DNA of 64,000 bases from Narthecium ossifragum (taxonomy: Eukaryota > Streptophyta > Magnoliopsida > Dioscoreales > Nartheciaceae), in the NCBI GenBank assembly GCA_963920575.1, contig OY986966.1:19105656-19169655 (forward strand), in the 5' to 3' direction. The notes under the pieces were generated by a model. The model did not search any database and was not told the DNA's origin. It saw only the letters and a program-made list of their open reading frames with translations. Both the position numbers and the translations under genes were made by a program. Shown here in pieces: positions 42,936 to 53,296 of this stretch. The number at the start of each line of letters is the position of its first letter. Position 1 is the stretch's first letter.

Positions 42936-43318
42936 AGCAACTGGTATTGATCCAGAGGAATGGATGTATACAGGTCCGGCAAGAGAATGGCCTGAACTTG
43001 AGATATTGCTTGGTGACATGATTGAAGAGGCAAATCAAGCTTCTGTGTTCCACGACATAAGCAAGAAACCCCCTGGCCTTAGCTGGGAGTAATCAATGGT
43101 TTACAGCAAGAAACTTTTGGAGGAAAAGCACATAATGATGACGTGGAGTTTTGTTAGATTGTTCTATATGTTTGGAGATATTTTGTGAAGGTGATAGGCT
43201 AATTCATTTGCCCTGTGGCCATAGATTCCACCGTGGCTGCTTAGAACCCTGGGTCCGGTCTTGTGGAGATTGCCCATACTGTCGAGCAAGTGTAGAGTTT
43301 ATTGCTCACGACCAATAA
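42936..43318 (+). pseudogene. Captured RING-H2 finger gene fragment
   Basis: From 43184 the frame reads CEGDRLIHLPCGHRFHRGC, then LEPWVRSCGDCPYCRASVE, to TAA at 43316-43318. The C-x-H-x2-H-x2-C and C-P-x-C spacing is a RING-H2 zinc-binding pattern of plant E3 ubiquitin ligases. The first Cys pair is not clear, being partly outside the open frame. Upstream, 42936-43092 is an acidic open stretch (GIDPEEWMYTGPAREWPELE) in another frame that may be an earlier exon of the same gene. The stop and frame changes make it a fragment; the source gene is not identified. Confidence 0.72.
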
Positions 43319-43796
43319 GAGGCAATTGGACTGAACTATTATCATTCTTCTTCTTGTCTAGCACTTCATTGCTTAGAGTCTGGATTTGTGGTCATTGGTT
43401 CAATAGCGCTCGCTTAGAATCATTAGTACTAATGTTTTGTGGAGGTTAACCAAACTATTGATCTAGTATATAGTGTATTGTATTCTCTTGTTGTAATTAT
43501 ACTTCAGGGTTCATGGAAGCAAGTCTTACGCTGGAAATACCTGTATGATGAGCATAAGTCATGCTGGAAACTCCTGTAGTTTTGACTCCTTAATATGAGC
43601 ATATTGTACAGCTGAACTATTAAGCTTCCAAAACTTTCTCAATGTGTATAGAGCTAAGTTCTATTTTACTCCTCAGATAAGTCTCACTGTATTCTTTGAG
43701 ATTTCATAAAGTACTTGATGCATTTCAAATCAGTCATTTCCTCAATTCGAACATATAATCTTACAGGAGCACTAGCAGGATGACAAACAAAAACAT

Positions 43797-44215
43797 ATGT
43801 TTGTATTGTTTCGTGGTTTGGGTGCCAATGGAAACAAGGAAGAAATAATGATACAACTCCCTTAAATACTTCTCACCCTCCCCTCTACGATCACCAATTT
43901 CAAGAATAGAGAGCAACTGAAACATCTCTTTTGAATTTGTAACTGAACAATCATAGTTGAGATAAGCTTTCGCCATTTTTTACAAGAATTTAAGCAGATT
44001 TAAAATCATCAACCTGCTCTCTACTGTCATCTTCCTCTTCATTCTCTAACATCTCTTGAGCCGCTTCCAGTCTTCGCCTAAGAAGTAAGAACAGAGTACT
44101 TGTGATCAAACCAAACATAGATAATGTTAAAAAAGAGAGAAAACGTTCTAAGAAAGCATTGTATGCCATGTGGCTGCATATGAGCCAAAAAAAAATTAAT
44201 GCGAAGACAACTTCC
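43797..44215 (-). mobile_element. MULE C internal block shared with MULE A
   Basis: GTTTCGTGGTTTGGGTGCCA and the following stretch match MULE A at 8649-8692 and 15953-16160. The minus-strand charged C-terminal frame (LEAAQEMLENEEED, VDDFKSA, stop near 43996) matches 16443-16540, and 44085-44215 matches 16590-16875. In MULE A these parts are split by the LTR insertion at 9099, so C shows the uninterrupted order and confirms that insertion. Confidence 0.75.
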
Positions 44216-44699
44216 ATAATTACTTGTTTCAAACCATTGTTGACAAATTACTCTTAAGCATTCAGAGAACAATCCAATAAGAGAGAAAAATCCTATTAAA
44301 CAATTTCTTCTCATTACTCAATAACCATAATCAGAGGGTCTTCACATCTTGAGAGCAAGAGAGTAACCTCCACAAAATCTAGAGTACATAGGAAGTGAGA
44401 AGAATAATAATTTGACTAAATTCACTACAAATAAATCTCTCTGAACAAAAGACAAATAACTTCAACCACTCCACAAAATACGAACATTAATATCAATGTT
44501 TTCAGGCTTTGGAAATTTATCCACGAACTCTAGACAAATAGCTCGTATCAGAATCTAGAATTTAAATTTATTCCACAAAAACTACAATTCTTCTACCATA
44601 GGTTATGTCCCACAACATTTAGACCAAGTTTATCATTTGAAAGAAGTCAGTAGCCTAACAAGTGAGAAGTTACTGCTGAGTGAGCTTCTAAAAAGTTTA

Positions 44700-46005
44700 T
44701 CATTTGAATTCTCCTCGCATGACATGGCAAACCATCCTATACTCCCGTATAAGGCATTGATCAATTCGTTGTGTCCTGCCTTCTCTGATCTGCTCAGTTG
44801 AAAATTACCCTGATGAACAGTAAACAACATATAAAAACAGACATAATCATGTCCAAAGTTGCAGAAACTAGATTCCAGGCTGCTGAGCCTAGCCAAATTA
44901 ATCTTGAAAACAGGGTGGAAGATGTTAAAAAATCATTAGAAATGTATATAGAAATATATTTCCAATGCCAGATCAAATACAAATAGCATCCTTCTAGCAA
45001 GCAGATGTAGGTTCATAATATCATTTCTTAATGCATCTCCATATTTCAGAATTCATATATTAATGAATTGACACGTTGCATCGAATCATCTAATGTGGCT
45101 AGACCATCAGTTCGTGACTGAATATGTGTATAAGTCAGAAATATACGAAACATGGGAATTCATACCGATCTAAGAGATATTTTAAGACTGGTTGGGGATG
45201 CCTTCTTTAAGGACTGAATTGCAACCATAGTCCATTCATCAACTCCATCTGTAACTTCTTGTTCCTATTTTACAAAGAAAGAGCACACCGTGCACCCATG
45301 AGTGAGAAATAAACAAGATATACCTGATACGAATAATTGAAGCCTGACTATAAAAATATCTAGGGGGAGATGGCAGTTTAAGTGTGATACATGGCAAGAT
45401 TACTTTCCTCCTTCACAGGGCATTGCCATTCACTATAAGCACTTGTTAAAACAGGGAAAAATGACAATCAGAAAGTATCTAGTGATATTTTGATCGTGTA
45501 CTTTAGGGATAGTGAAGGACTTCTATTGACGTGAAAGATGAAGAATCGATATCCAAAAACATTTTTTATTTTTTAAAATAGAGGCTTCATCTTAATGTTA
45601 TATTAATTCGGCATATCTAAATAATCATGTCTCTAACTATCATGTGTATACAGTGATTTTGAATATGAAATCACAATTCATATACTAATGTATCTCGAAG
45701 AGAGACTCTTTAGATGACATTCACTTAATCTTGTGTTCTTATAATAATAGTCTTGAAGAATGACCAAGCTATCACAAGTTTTCAAAACCAATCCTAAATA
45801 AGAAAGCAAGAATAGTTGTCCAATTTTTCTACAATGACTCATGATACAATATTTGGGCTAGAAAACTTCTGAAAAATCTATGTGAATCTAACAAGAAATG
45901 TACATAATGTTTAAGAATGTCTGACCTGTTATAAGCACTTTTTTCCTTCACAGGAACATTTTGGGCGAACTGATCAATGATAGCACAAACAGCGAAAGAG
46001 TTAGA
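44700..46005 (-). pseudogene. Captured exons of a 3-hydroxyisobutyryl-CoA hydrolase-like gene
   Basis: Three minus-strand exons with splice signals. (1) About 46005-45926 reads AIIDQFAQNVPVKEKSAYN up to AACAG|GTCAG. (2) 45248-45166 reads DEWTMVAIQSLKKASPTSLK then ISLRS, bounded by TTACAG and GTATG. (3) 44789-44700 reads IREGRTQRIDQCLIREYRMV then CHVMRGEFK and hits a stop at 44700-44702. The blocks KKASPTSLKISLRS, IREGR and CLIREYRMVCHVMRGE are hallmarks of the C-terminal half of plant CHY1/HIBCH-type enoyl-CoA hydratase family proteins (valine breakdown). Introns are retained, so capture was from genomic DNA. The catalytic N-terminal half is absent. Whether it is transcribed is unknown. Confidence 0.78.
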
Positions 46006-46015
46006 TGTGCACAAA

Positions 46016-46280
46016 CAGGGATGCCGGGGCTCCGGAGGAGAGGAGGAGGATCGGAGGTGGGATGCCGGGGCTCCGGAGGAGAGGAGGAGGATCGGAGGAG
46101 GGATGTCCGGGACGCTGGAGCGTGCGCCGTTGTCGAGGCGATGTAAGAAGATCGGGGGAGGAAGCAGGGAAGCATACCTAATAGCCATGATTTTAATCGT
46201 GACCGTCCGATCGGATCGGACGGTCACGATTGGAGTTTGATGTAGAGACTTGTAAAACTAGTTTTACCCAGAAAATTCCC
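46016..46280 (-). repeat. Right terminal inverted repeat of MULE C
   Basis: Inverse of 42107-42365, ending in GAAAATTCCC. It holds the same GATCGGATC-centred palindrome (46199-46230). It directly abuts the first captured exon. Confidence 0.88.
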
Positions 46281-46303
46281 ATATATATATATATATATAT
46301 ATA

Positions 46304-46335
46304 CTAGTGGATGCCCGTGCCCTTGGCACGATTTA
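46304..46335 (-). other. Helitron 3' terminus: hairpin plus CTAG
   Basis: The stem CGTGCC/GGCACG with loop AAG lies about 8 nt before CTAG at 46304-46307; the flanking base is A on the plus strand (T on the minus). A 14-nt inverted copy of the end (TGGATGCCCGTGCC at 46308 against GGCACGGGCATCCA at 46367) lies just inside, which may be a decayed second terminus. Confidence 0.75.
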
Positions 46336-47038
46336 AATTTGCTCATGTTTTTCAGTTATGTGACCTGGCACGGGCATCCATCAATGAAGCTCCCCATAGG
46401 TACAGGGCTAAAACCGTGACAGGGGTATGGGTCACACTCATTCAACATTAGAATTGTTTAACTGAAAAACATTTATGAGCCACCTTTAGTCATTTAAGGT
46501 GCAAGAGCCTTTAGTTATCCTACTATTTCAACTTGGCAAGGGGAGCTGCATAAGATTTTTCGTTCAAAGAGCTACCAATTTCCAACACACCAACAAAGAG
46601 ACTTAAACAATTGATTTCTAGCAACAAAGCTGACTAAATTGTATAGTCTATAGGTAGCTATGCCCAAGCCATAGCCAATTCCATCAAAGAAAGCTTAGAA
46701 TTAAGGTTAATCCAAATGGCGACAAAATACGAAGAGATTTCATCAGACTAAAACTAAATGCTACATCCGCACAAAAACTAATGTTGCATTGCTCAAGCGA
46801 TCCTGGAGACATGCAACACTAATGCTGTAATTTGCTTTTTCTTTCCGAATTTGATCCTTGAACTCTAAATTTTCCAGGTATACTTTGACAAAAAGTAAAA
46901 TGCAAGACATGGGCTAAGCATTTCATTCTCATCTGAATTCTGAAACCTGTGTTTTAAATCCACCAAGGAAGGCTGGCTCATGGACTCTAAGGTACTAATG
47001 AAGCATGCATGTATTCTAATGAATGTTGAAAAATAAAC

Positions 47039-47167
47039 CTGAGCTATTTGGCATATCATGAGATGCCCATTTATTCCCCATCCATGGATTAATGCTAGAA
47101 GACAGGATGACATCAACACCAGAGCTGCTGGTGGTGGTGTTGTTTGGATCACAGAAGCCATCTTCAT
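47039..47167 (-). pseudogene. Captured first exon of an S1/P1-type nuclease
   Basis: The minus-strand frame from Met 47167 (or 47161) has a hydrophobic signal-like segment (AALVLMSSCLLALIHG), then GWGINGHLMICQIAQ, ending at CAG|GTTTAT. Plant S1/P1 bifunctional nucleases begin their mature chain with W-G-x-x-G-H-x-x-x-C-x-I-A-Q right after the signal peptide; the Trp and His there bind zinc. Length and splice site fit exon 1. No later exons are present, so it cannot be an enzyme. Confidence 0.72.
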
Positions 47168-48317
47168 CTCTAATCTCTGAGAGAGAGAGGTATGCTAGTG
47201 TTTCTACCATGAAATCGGGCAACAAAAATAAAGAAAGGAATCGAGATGAAGGCGAGGAGATTACAATCAATCTTTCGACGTGTGAGTTGAAATCACAACA
47301 GACGACCTAGATCTGAAAATAATTAAGAGACCGAGAGCTCCAAACAAATGGGATTTGCACAGGTTAAGAGAGAGCACTTGGTTCCCGCAGAAAGCTCGCT
47401 AGTATTTGGTTTAACTTTTATTTCAAAGAGCTTCATCGCATCAGATCGAGCACGAATATTTCCTGACTAAACTATATAAATTTGTTACAGTTAATGGAAG
47501 GCAGATTAATTATGCTGCTCCTGTCATCATCTTAATTTTTACTCTAAATGTTACACTCTATAAAGCAACTTAGTAGAAAGAGCAAAGCTCATTTGGACAA
47601 CATTTTAAAGCACTATAACCGGAGCCGAGTTCTATTGAAAAGGAGGAGTGAGCTATAATCAAGGTAGACTTCATTAACAATTCCATGATGCTTCTCCATT
47701 TGAGGCTGCCACCATGGCAAATCTTGCGCATGACGGGAGATTCAAACTTTGCTAATTAGAACGCCCAACCATGCAACCATGTAATCTTAACAAAAGACTT
47801 CAATGACCGCATAAGTCTCAGCTTGGATCACACATCCCCCTCATCTCCTCATCCACGTAGCCATCGTCACTCCTCCTCAGATGCATCATGATGCTACTAA
47901 AACAACAAAGAAAAAGTTTCATTCACCTAGTTCTTTATCACCTGAATATTAATACCATGAGTACCTTAAACTCATGGGCAAAGAACCGCTATTAAATTTA
48001 ATTCCCAAAAAAGACATACCAATTAATCAATATAAACCACAAGTCCACTAATTAAATCACCAAATCCTAATTCCACCAACAAATGTACATTTATAGCTCC
48101 TAGCCAAGAAACATAGGGGGGGGGGGGTATATAAGAATTTTCAGTCCTTTCTACCAAAACCAATAGAAATAAAAATACAAATAAGAATTAATACCAACAC
48201 AAAAAAAAGACTAAACTAAACTTGGGGGAAAAAAATCATTTGCTGCTCAAAGCCACACCTGCAAAGCTAGCTTCCTAAATGCCATCTTGACCTCCGTCTC
48301 AGACACACTGGCCTGAT

Positions 48318-48482
48318 TCTCGGCATTGAAATCGATGATGATCCTACGGCCTTGGGGAGGATGGCGGGGGCGAGGAAGATCTCCTTCTGTATCATATCAT
48401 CGTTGATGTAGTTGGAGTTGTTGGCATACCGCAACTTCCTGTTCGGGCGGAACTCAAACTCCATGAACTCGAACTCCATAAA
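48318..48482 (-). pseudogene. Captured Mago nashi fragment
   Basis: The minus strand reads [19 protein letters not shown], then [17 protein letters not shown], matching the strongly conserved exon of Mago nashi, an exon-junction-complex core subunit. A small duplication repeats MEFEF at its start. After APAIL the frame no longer matches; RRII follows in the next frame, so a one-base shift is likely near 48352. Flanking Mago exons are not recognisable. Confidence 0.82.
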
Positions 48483-49396
48483 GATAAGGTCCTAATGCAG
48501 AAGATTAGAACTTTATACTACTTCACAAAACTATAACTTTGCAAACATAGAAGTCAATAGCTTAGTAGAAGGCATGAAATAGTACCTCGACTATAACACG
48601 ATAGCGGGTAAGATAGTGACTAAGGCCGTAATCACTCTATAGCTTCAGATCCACAATCTCTACAGATCACCCTGTCATCAAATTAAATCACATAGTATAG
48701 GTTCAGTTATGTCATGGTGATTCAAACTCGTCCAATATCTAAATTATTCAGTCATGTCATGAATGATTTCCTAACTTTAATAAAGCATTTTCATTAAAAT
48801 CACCCTGTCATAGCATAGAAACACAGCATTAAAGCAATTCAAACACTCCAAGATAGTTTAATCAAATCTTTACAGATCAAAGCCCATCATCTGAACATCC
48901 CATTAAACTCCCCCCTCACATGATATTTCAAAGATAATCACTACTTACATAGTTGCTTGAAACACAGCTCAATCCAAAAGATGATAAAAAGAAAAGATGA
49001 TAACTAATAAATCATAGCTATACACAAATTGAACGAATCAAGACGACCAAAACGAAATTTACTCCTTAGAGAACCAATTGAAGAAGAACAAACACAAAAA
49101 TCAAGTCCAAACACCAATACATTTTAAATAAACATCCCAACCCGAAAATAGTATAAGCAATGCTCTTCTTGAAGCCATTGTATTCAACAACATCAAATGA
49201 AACACCAGACGTGCATTCAAATAACTAAGCAAAGAATCACATTCCTGAAGTAACTGAAACAATAATCATCCCAATATACACACCCAGGTTTACCTTGATC
49301 AGGTGGTGGAATTGTCTGGCTATATACACATCCAGGTTTACGTAGCTCTTTCATTAGCTAATTCACTTGATCAGGTGAATTAATTTTTTTTTCTTC

Positions 49397-49483
49397 TTAT
49401 GAATCAAGTTCTACCTCAGGAGCAATATAGTTTGGACTTCCACAGGTTGTGTACAGTAATCCATCATTCTGAGAAACAAATTG
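49397..49483 (-). pseudogene. Captured CIPK-like kinase activation-loop fragment
   Basis: The minus strand reads NDGLLYTTCGSPNYIAPEVE, then LDS and a stop at 49397-49399. The phrase DGLLxTTCGxPNYxAPEV is the activation-loop end of plant CBL-interacting (SnRK3) kinases. Only about 29 codons remain, with no catalytic loop or glycine loop nearby. Same strand as the other captured pieces in this Helitron. Confidence 0.7.
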
Positions 49484-49746
49484 TACACAAAAATTTCATA
49501 ATTCCAAAGATAATTTGTACAGGTTCAGAAAACCTCGAACAAACTTTTCATGTTCCTACCATGAAATCGGCCAAAAAAAATAAAGAAAAGAATCGAGATG
49601 AAGGCGAGGAGATTATGGAGAACTCCAATTACCTGGAGGATGCTATCCAGGTGAGGGCTTGCGACGATCTCTCCGGAGATCACCATGACGAATGTGCTCC
49701 CCCGGCCACGCCTGCCGAAACCTCCCCATGAATTTCTCATTCTCTG

Positions 49747-50445
49747 GAGCCGCTGACCCTTTCCTGACTTGCGCCGGGCCCCTTCTTCTTCCCCATCGGT
49801 GACGTTGCCCAAAGCCCCCGACGGTACTTCTCCTTCTCCACCAAAGAACTCAATGGAGAGGGTGCCGAAAGAGGAAAAAAAGAGAGAGAACAAAAAGGAA
49901 GAGGAGAAGAGGGAGACGCCACAATGCTTACCTTCACTGCCGCCAAACCCGAGGGTCCTTGCCGTCGACTTGCCAGCCTTTCCCACAGCCTTCTTCCTTT
50001 CCCCCACCGTCCGATACCTCCTGGAGAGACAAAACAACCAGCCAAAATTTAGAGGCAAATGAAGAAGAGCCAAGAAGAAAGAAGCAAGAAGATGAAGGAA
50101 AACAGAGGAGAGAAAAAAGAAGCGAAGAAAGAAAAAAAAAACAGAGTAGAAGAAACAGAGGAAGATGAAAGCGAAAAAAAAAGGAGAAGGAAGAAGGAAG
50201 AGGAGGGAGCCGCTGACCCTCGCCTAACTCGCACCGGGCCCCTTCTTCTTCCCCATCGGTGACGTTGCCCAAAGCCCCCGACAGTTCTTCTCCTTCTCCA
50301 CCAAAGAACTCGACGAAGACGGTGCCGAAAGAGGAAAAAAAGAGAGAAAGAAGAAAAAGGAAGCGGAGAAGAGGGAGACGTCGCGATGCTTACCTTCACT
50401 GCCGCCAAGCCCGAGGGTCCTTGTCGTCTACTCGTCGGCCTTTCT
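49747..50445. repeat. Direct duplication, about 220 bp, period about 460 bp
   Basis: 49747-49970 and 50207-50430 share GAGCCGCTGACCCT, CCGGGCCCCTTCTTCTTCCC, CCGAAAGAGGAAAAAAAGAG and GCCCGAGGGTCCTTG in the same order, separated by an A/G-rich spacer with GAAGAAAGAAGC runs. Long Arg/Lys/Glu or Phe/Ser frames on both strands are composition shadows. On the minus strand ATGGTGATCTCCGGAG (49680s) starts a possible exon of unknown origin. Confidence 0.75.
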
Positions 50446-50944
50446 CCTCCTCCGTCAGCTTTCTTTCCTCCACTGTCGATCCCTCTCTCACCGTCCACCC
50501 ATCGGTTGGAGCTCCTTTCTCCCCACTACCACTACCTTCTACCGTCGAACTCTCGATGGTTTTTCCCTTCTCTTCATTTGGTGTGGCCGATGGCGTGGGG
50601 CGAGGCCGACGGCGTTGGGTGTGGATCGCGTGGCTGACGCCGTGGGGTGACATCGTTGGGCGTGGCCGACGGCGTGGGGCGTGGATCGCGTGGTCGATGC
50701 CGTGGGGTGACGGCGTGGGCGTGGGGCGACGTCGGAACAGAGAGGGAGAGAGGGGGATGGGGGAGAGGGGAGATGGAGGATGTGAGAGATGAGTAGGGAG
50801 GGGATGGCTGGTTCTTCAGTCACATCCCCCGGGCCGCGTCTCTCTCTCTCTCTCTCATGTTTAACTTCAATTAGCTGTGGGGGGGAGATGGGAGTTTGGG
50901 CGGGAGTTTTTGGTGCGAATGAAATTTTGGACGGGAATATTAAA

Positions 50945-51060
50945 GTTGATGATGAAATCTGAACCGTTGGATGTATTTAGAGATAAATCCTGACCACTCT
51001 TTATGTCTTAGAGTTGAGACATTTCAAAAACCGCTCTTCCTTATAATATATATATATATA
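50945..51060 (-). other. Helitron 5' terminal region
   Basis: Minus-strand sequence TATTATAAGGAAGAGCGG is followed by GAAATGTCTCAACTCTAAGA, then GGATTTATCTCTAAATACA and CCAACGGTTCAGATTTC. This order is typical of plant Helitron 5' ends. The boundary with the LTR 1 microsatellite (TA then GT repeats, 51049-51079) is ambiguous. Confidence 0.6.
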
Positions 51061-51796
51061 GTGTGTGTGTGTGTGTGTAGGCCCTATGTGTGGCCCAGCC
51101 CTACGTGAGGCTTGTGGTTGAACCAAGGGAGTTGTGTCCCTTGGGATGTTTAGATAATTAAAGGGGCCGAGGGTGTGCCATAGTTAGTGTGTATTACAAC
51201 TATTGTGTGTTGGTTGGGCGGGGTTGTATCCCCGTTGTAGCAAATTGCGGTTGACGGCTATGGACGTCGTTGTTATACCGGATTTTGATATGTTGGGTGT
51301 TTGTTACATTTGCTTTGCTAGATAGATCCTTATTGTTTTGGACCATTGCTATATTTACCCTCTGGAAAGCTTGAGGCTATGCCTTGCCCTGTATGATGTA
51401 TGACATCCTGTTGCATGTCATGATCTATTAAATGTGCGCGTGAGCATTGCATGCATTTGTTTGCATTAGAAATATTAAGGCTAGGTGGTAGGCGATGGGT
51501 TCGATCGCCGATCCGGGTTTCTCGTGTAGCCCAGATCTAGCCCTAGGACCGGGGTTTGGGTAGTCGAGGATTAGGACGTGATTGTCATCAATGATTATGT
51601 TTGATATCATTTGAGGTTATTGTTATAGTCGACTATATACATTATATCATTGTATTTGAGGTGTAGAGGTCGTGTCGTGGTTTCAGAACAGTGTGCTCTG
51701 TAGGGCTTACACACCATGTTGTCTCCTACCATCGTTGCTATGTTTCCCCGTGCATGGTGGATGAGGACGAAGTAGACGATGGGGTAGCGGCGATAC
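51061..51796 (+). mobile_element. Tekay-like LTR 1, right part
   Basis: It starts after the (TA)n(TG)n tract with GTAGGCCCTATGTGTGGCCC and follows the LTR at 5055 (6441-7060 there): TGGTTGAACCAAGGGAG, GCGGTTGACGGC, TTGCATTAGAA, GGTAGGCGATGG, GTAGTCGAGGATTAGGACG. After about 51680 the match is lost, and 51680-51796 (with CACCATGTTGTCTCC) is of unknown origin. No LTR end (GGGGCGTGACA) is seen before the next LTR begins at 51797. Confidence 0.8.
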
Positions 51797-51806
51797 TTTG
51801 AGGACC

Positions 51807-53258
51807 TGATCGCTCACAAACGTCGTCGTTAAAACGTTGTAAACTCAATCAAATATTAAGTTTATAACCCTTATTTAATCACTACACTACTAGGTAGAAA
51901 TAGCGGTGAAGTCGGGAGTCGATCCACAGGGAAAACGTTGGAAATCAAAATCATTTCTCAAAACCCTAAAACTGAGGAAAAGAATCAAAGATAGAATAGA
52001 GTTATCTAAACTAATAAATAAAAGAGATAAAAGGTTGATCAATTTAAATCAATGGAGTAGTTACTTAGGAATTACTCAATCCACCCTAATTTCATTATTA
52101 GTCTTCTCTAGTTATCATCTTGTTCCATTCTCTCAACATTATGGATCATATGGCTACAAGCTCAGATGAATCCCTAAAAGAAAGTTAATGTTCCCAACGG
52201 CATAACCTATCTTTGCTTGGCATAGATTGTCATTGGTCCTATGATTACATTAAATTATACTACTCCTAATGATCTTGGCACAACCTATCTTCGCGTAACA
52301 TAGCTTATCTCAAAGGCAAACCAATAACTTCATAAAAATCATCTCATAAATCTCTACAATCAATCACAGAAATCATGTAGGACTGAAAATACGTCAAGGA
52401 ACTCTGTTCCCTCAACTCTATTAACAATAAAACCATATTCATGAGATCATGCATCGAGAAGTTCACAAGAATCTAACTAAAGAAAAACCAAAACTACACT
52501 AGGGTTTCATGAATAATCCCAAGTACAATAATTAGCAACTCATCTTTTGGATGAAAGCCATCGGGTTGGAATAAGAAGCTGTCACCATCCACATCCTCTC
52601 CGTCTTCTTCTTCCTCCTCCAAAGATTGTCAAAAAGATGCTTATTTTCGGCTAGCCAACACCTTCTTATAGGTGTATTCCCGGAATTAGGGTTATGGCTA
52701 ACTTGAGTTGGACCTCTAGTGCAACTCGGATTTCCTAGTTTAATTCTGACAGCCTCTTCCGGTCACGACTGGGTTCAACCCATCCGGAATTTGGACATGT
52801 TCTCAACATGAAAGATGTAGACTAGGAAGCCTTCTGTCCTGTCCCATAGATTTCATAATATTCAGACTTATATGGAATATTTGGTGAATATTCTTCTGAA
52901 CGTCAACGGACCAGTTTTCCAGCAACTATATATCTTTATCTTCTTCAAATTAAACTGGTATTAATCCATCAGGCGTCTCGCACAATGTCCTATATGAAAG
53001 TTGTAGGTCTTGAAGTCTTCTTTCATCTCCAAGAATTTCAGAATATTTGGAATTGTGTAGAATTTCGGGTGATTTATTTCCAAACAGTCGACGAAGCAGT
53101 CTTTTTACAGAATTTAGTGATTTTTGGCCGAATTTCTTATATTTCTTCTCAAATCATGATTAAACCTGAAATAAACTAACAAACTATTAAATACAACTAC
53201 TCTAGGCTTAACAAAGATAATTTAAGGGGTTTAATTATGAATAATTAGTGACTTATCA
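51807..53258 (-). mobile_element. Athila 2 3' LTR (1,452 bp)
   Basis: On the minus strand it starts TGATAAGTCACTAATT right after the polypurine tract and ends GTGAGCGATCA. It differs from the 5' LTR by scattered substitutions and small indels, including extra ATTAA near 52950 and lack of the TTATTTTTGGGCGAA insertion. Confidence 0.9.
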
Positions 53259-53296
53259 CACCCCCCAACTTACACTTTGCTAGTCCTCGAGCAAAG
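53259..53296 (-). other. Polypurine tract and stem-loop, Athila 2
   Basis: The minus strand GTTGGGGGGTG precedes the 3' LTR. The stem CTTTGCT/AGCAAAG (53275-53281 with 53290-53296, 8-nt loop) lies next to it, the counterpart of the Athila 1 stem at 22599-22615. Confidence 0.8.

Larger units (their letters stand above)
42107..46280. mobile_element. Pack-MULE C (4.17 kb) with complete ~265-bp inverted ends
   Basis: Both ends are present: GGGAATTTTC at 42107 and its complement at 46280, each followed by AAAACTAGTTTTACAAGTCT. No transposase remains. It carries a RING-H2 fragment (42936-43318, plus strand), a block shared with MULE A (43797-44215) and exons of a 3-hydroxyisobutyryl-CoA hydrolase-like gene (46005-44700, minus strand). 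It is flanked by (TA)n tracts, so its 8-10 bp target duplication cannot be distinguished. 43320-43796, 44216-44699, 44790-45165 and 45249-45925 show no further gene I recognise. Confidence 0.85.
46304..51060 (-). mobile_element. Helitron carrying captured gene fragments, non-autonomous
   Basis: On the minus strand the 3' end reads CGTGCC-AAG-GGCACG, then GGCATCCACTAG followed by T: a short hairpin just before CTAG|T, the standard Helitron terminus. The 5' region (about 51060 down) reads ATAAGGAAGAGCGGTTTTTG, then AAATGTCTCAACTC, a pattern seen at plant Helitron 5' ends. The exact 5' TC is lost in the (TA)n/(TG)n tract. No Rep/helicase frame is present. It contains minus-strand fragments of an S1/P1 nuclease, Mago nashi and a CIPK-like kinase, plus a 460-bp-period duplication. 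Regions 46381-47038, 47311-48266, 48487-49390 and 50800-51000 have no gene I recognise, apart from a repeated exon-like scrap at 47209-47262 and 49559-49615. Confidence 0.78.

Noticed and set aside
46304..46380. Short inverted repeat GGATGCCCGTGCC/GGCACGGGCATCC as a MITE
   Set aside because: A 73-bp element would be too short, and the outer copy has the hairpin plus CTAG|T expected of a Helitron 3' end, so it is annotated as that.
48580..48670. First Mago exon upstream of the captured fragment
   Set aside because: The minus-strand frame has only loose resemblance (YLTRYRVIVE) and contains stops nearby; not enough to call.
49525..50823. Long Phe/Ser-, Lys/Glu- or Arg-rich frames up to 182 codons
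   Set aside because: They arise from AG/CT-rich duplicated sequence in the Helitron. Only the captured exon fragments nearby have recognisable motifs.
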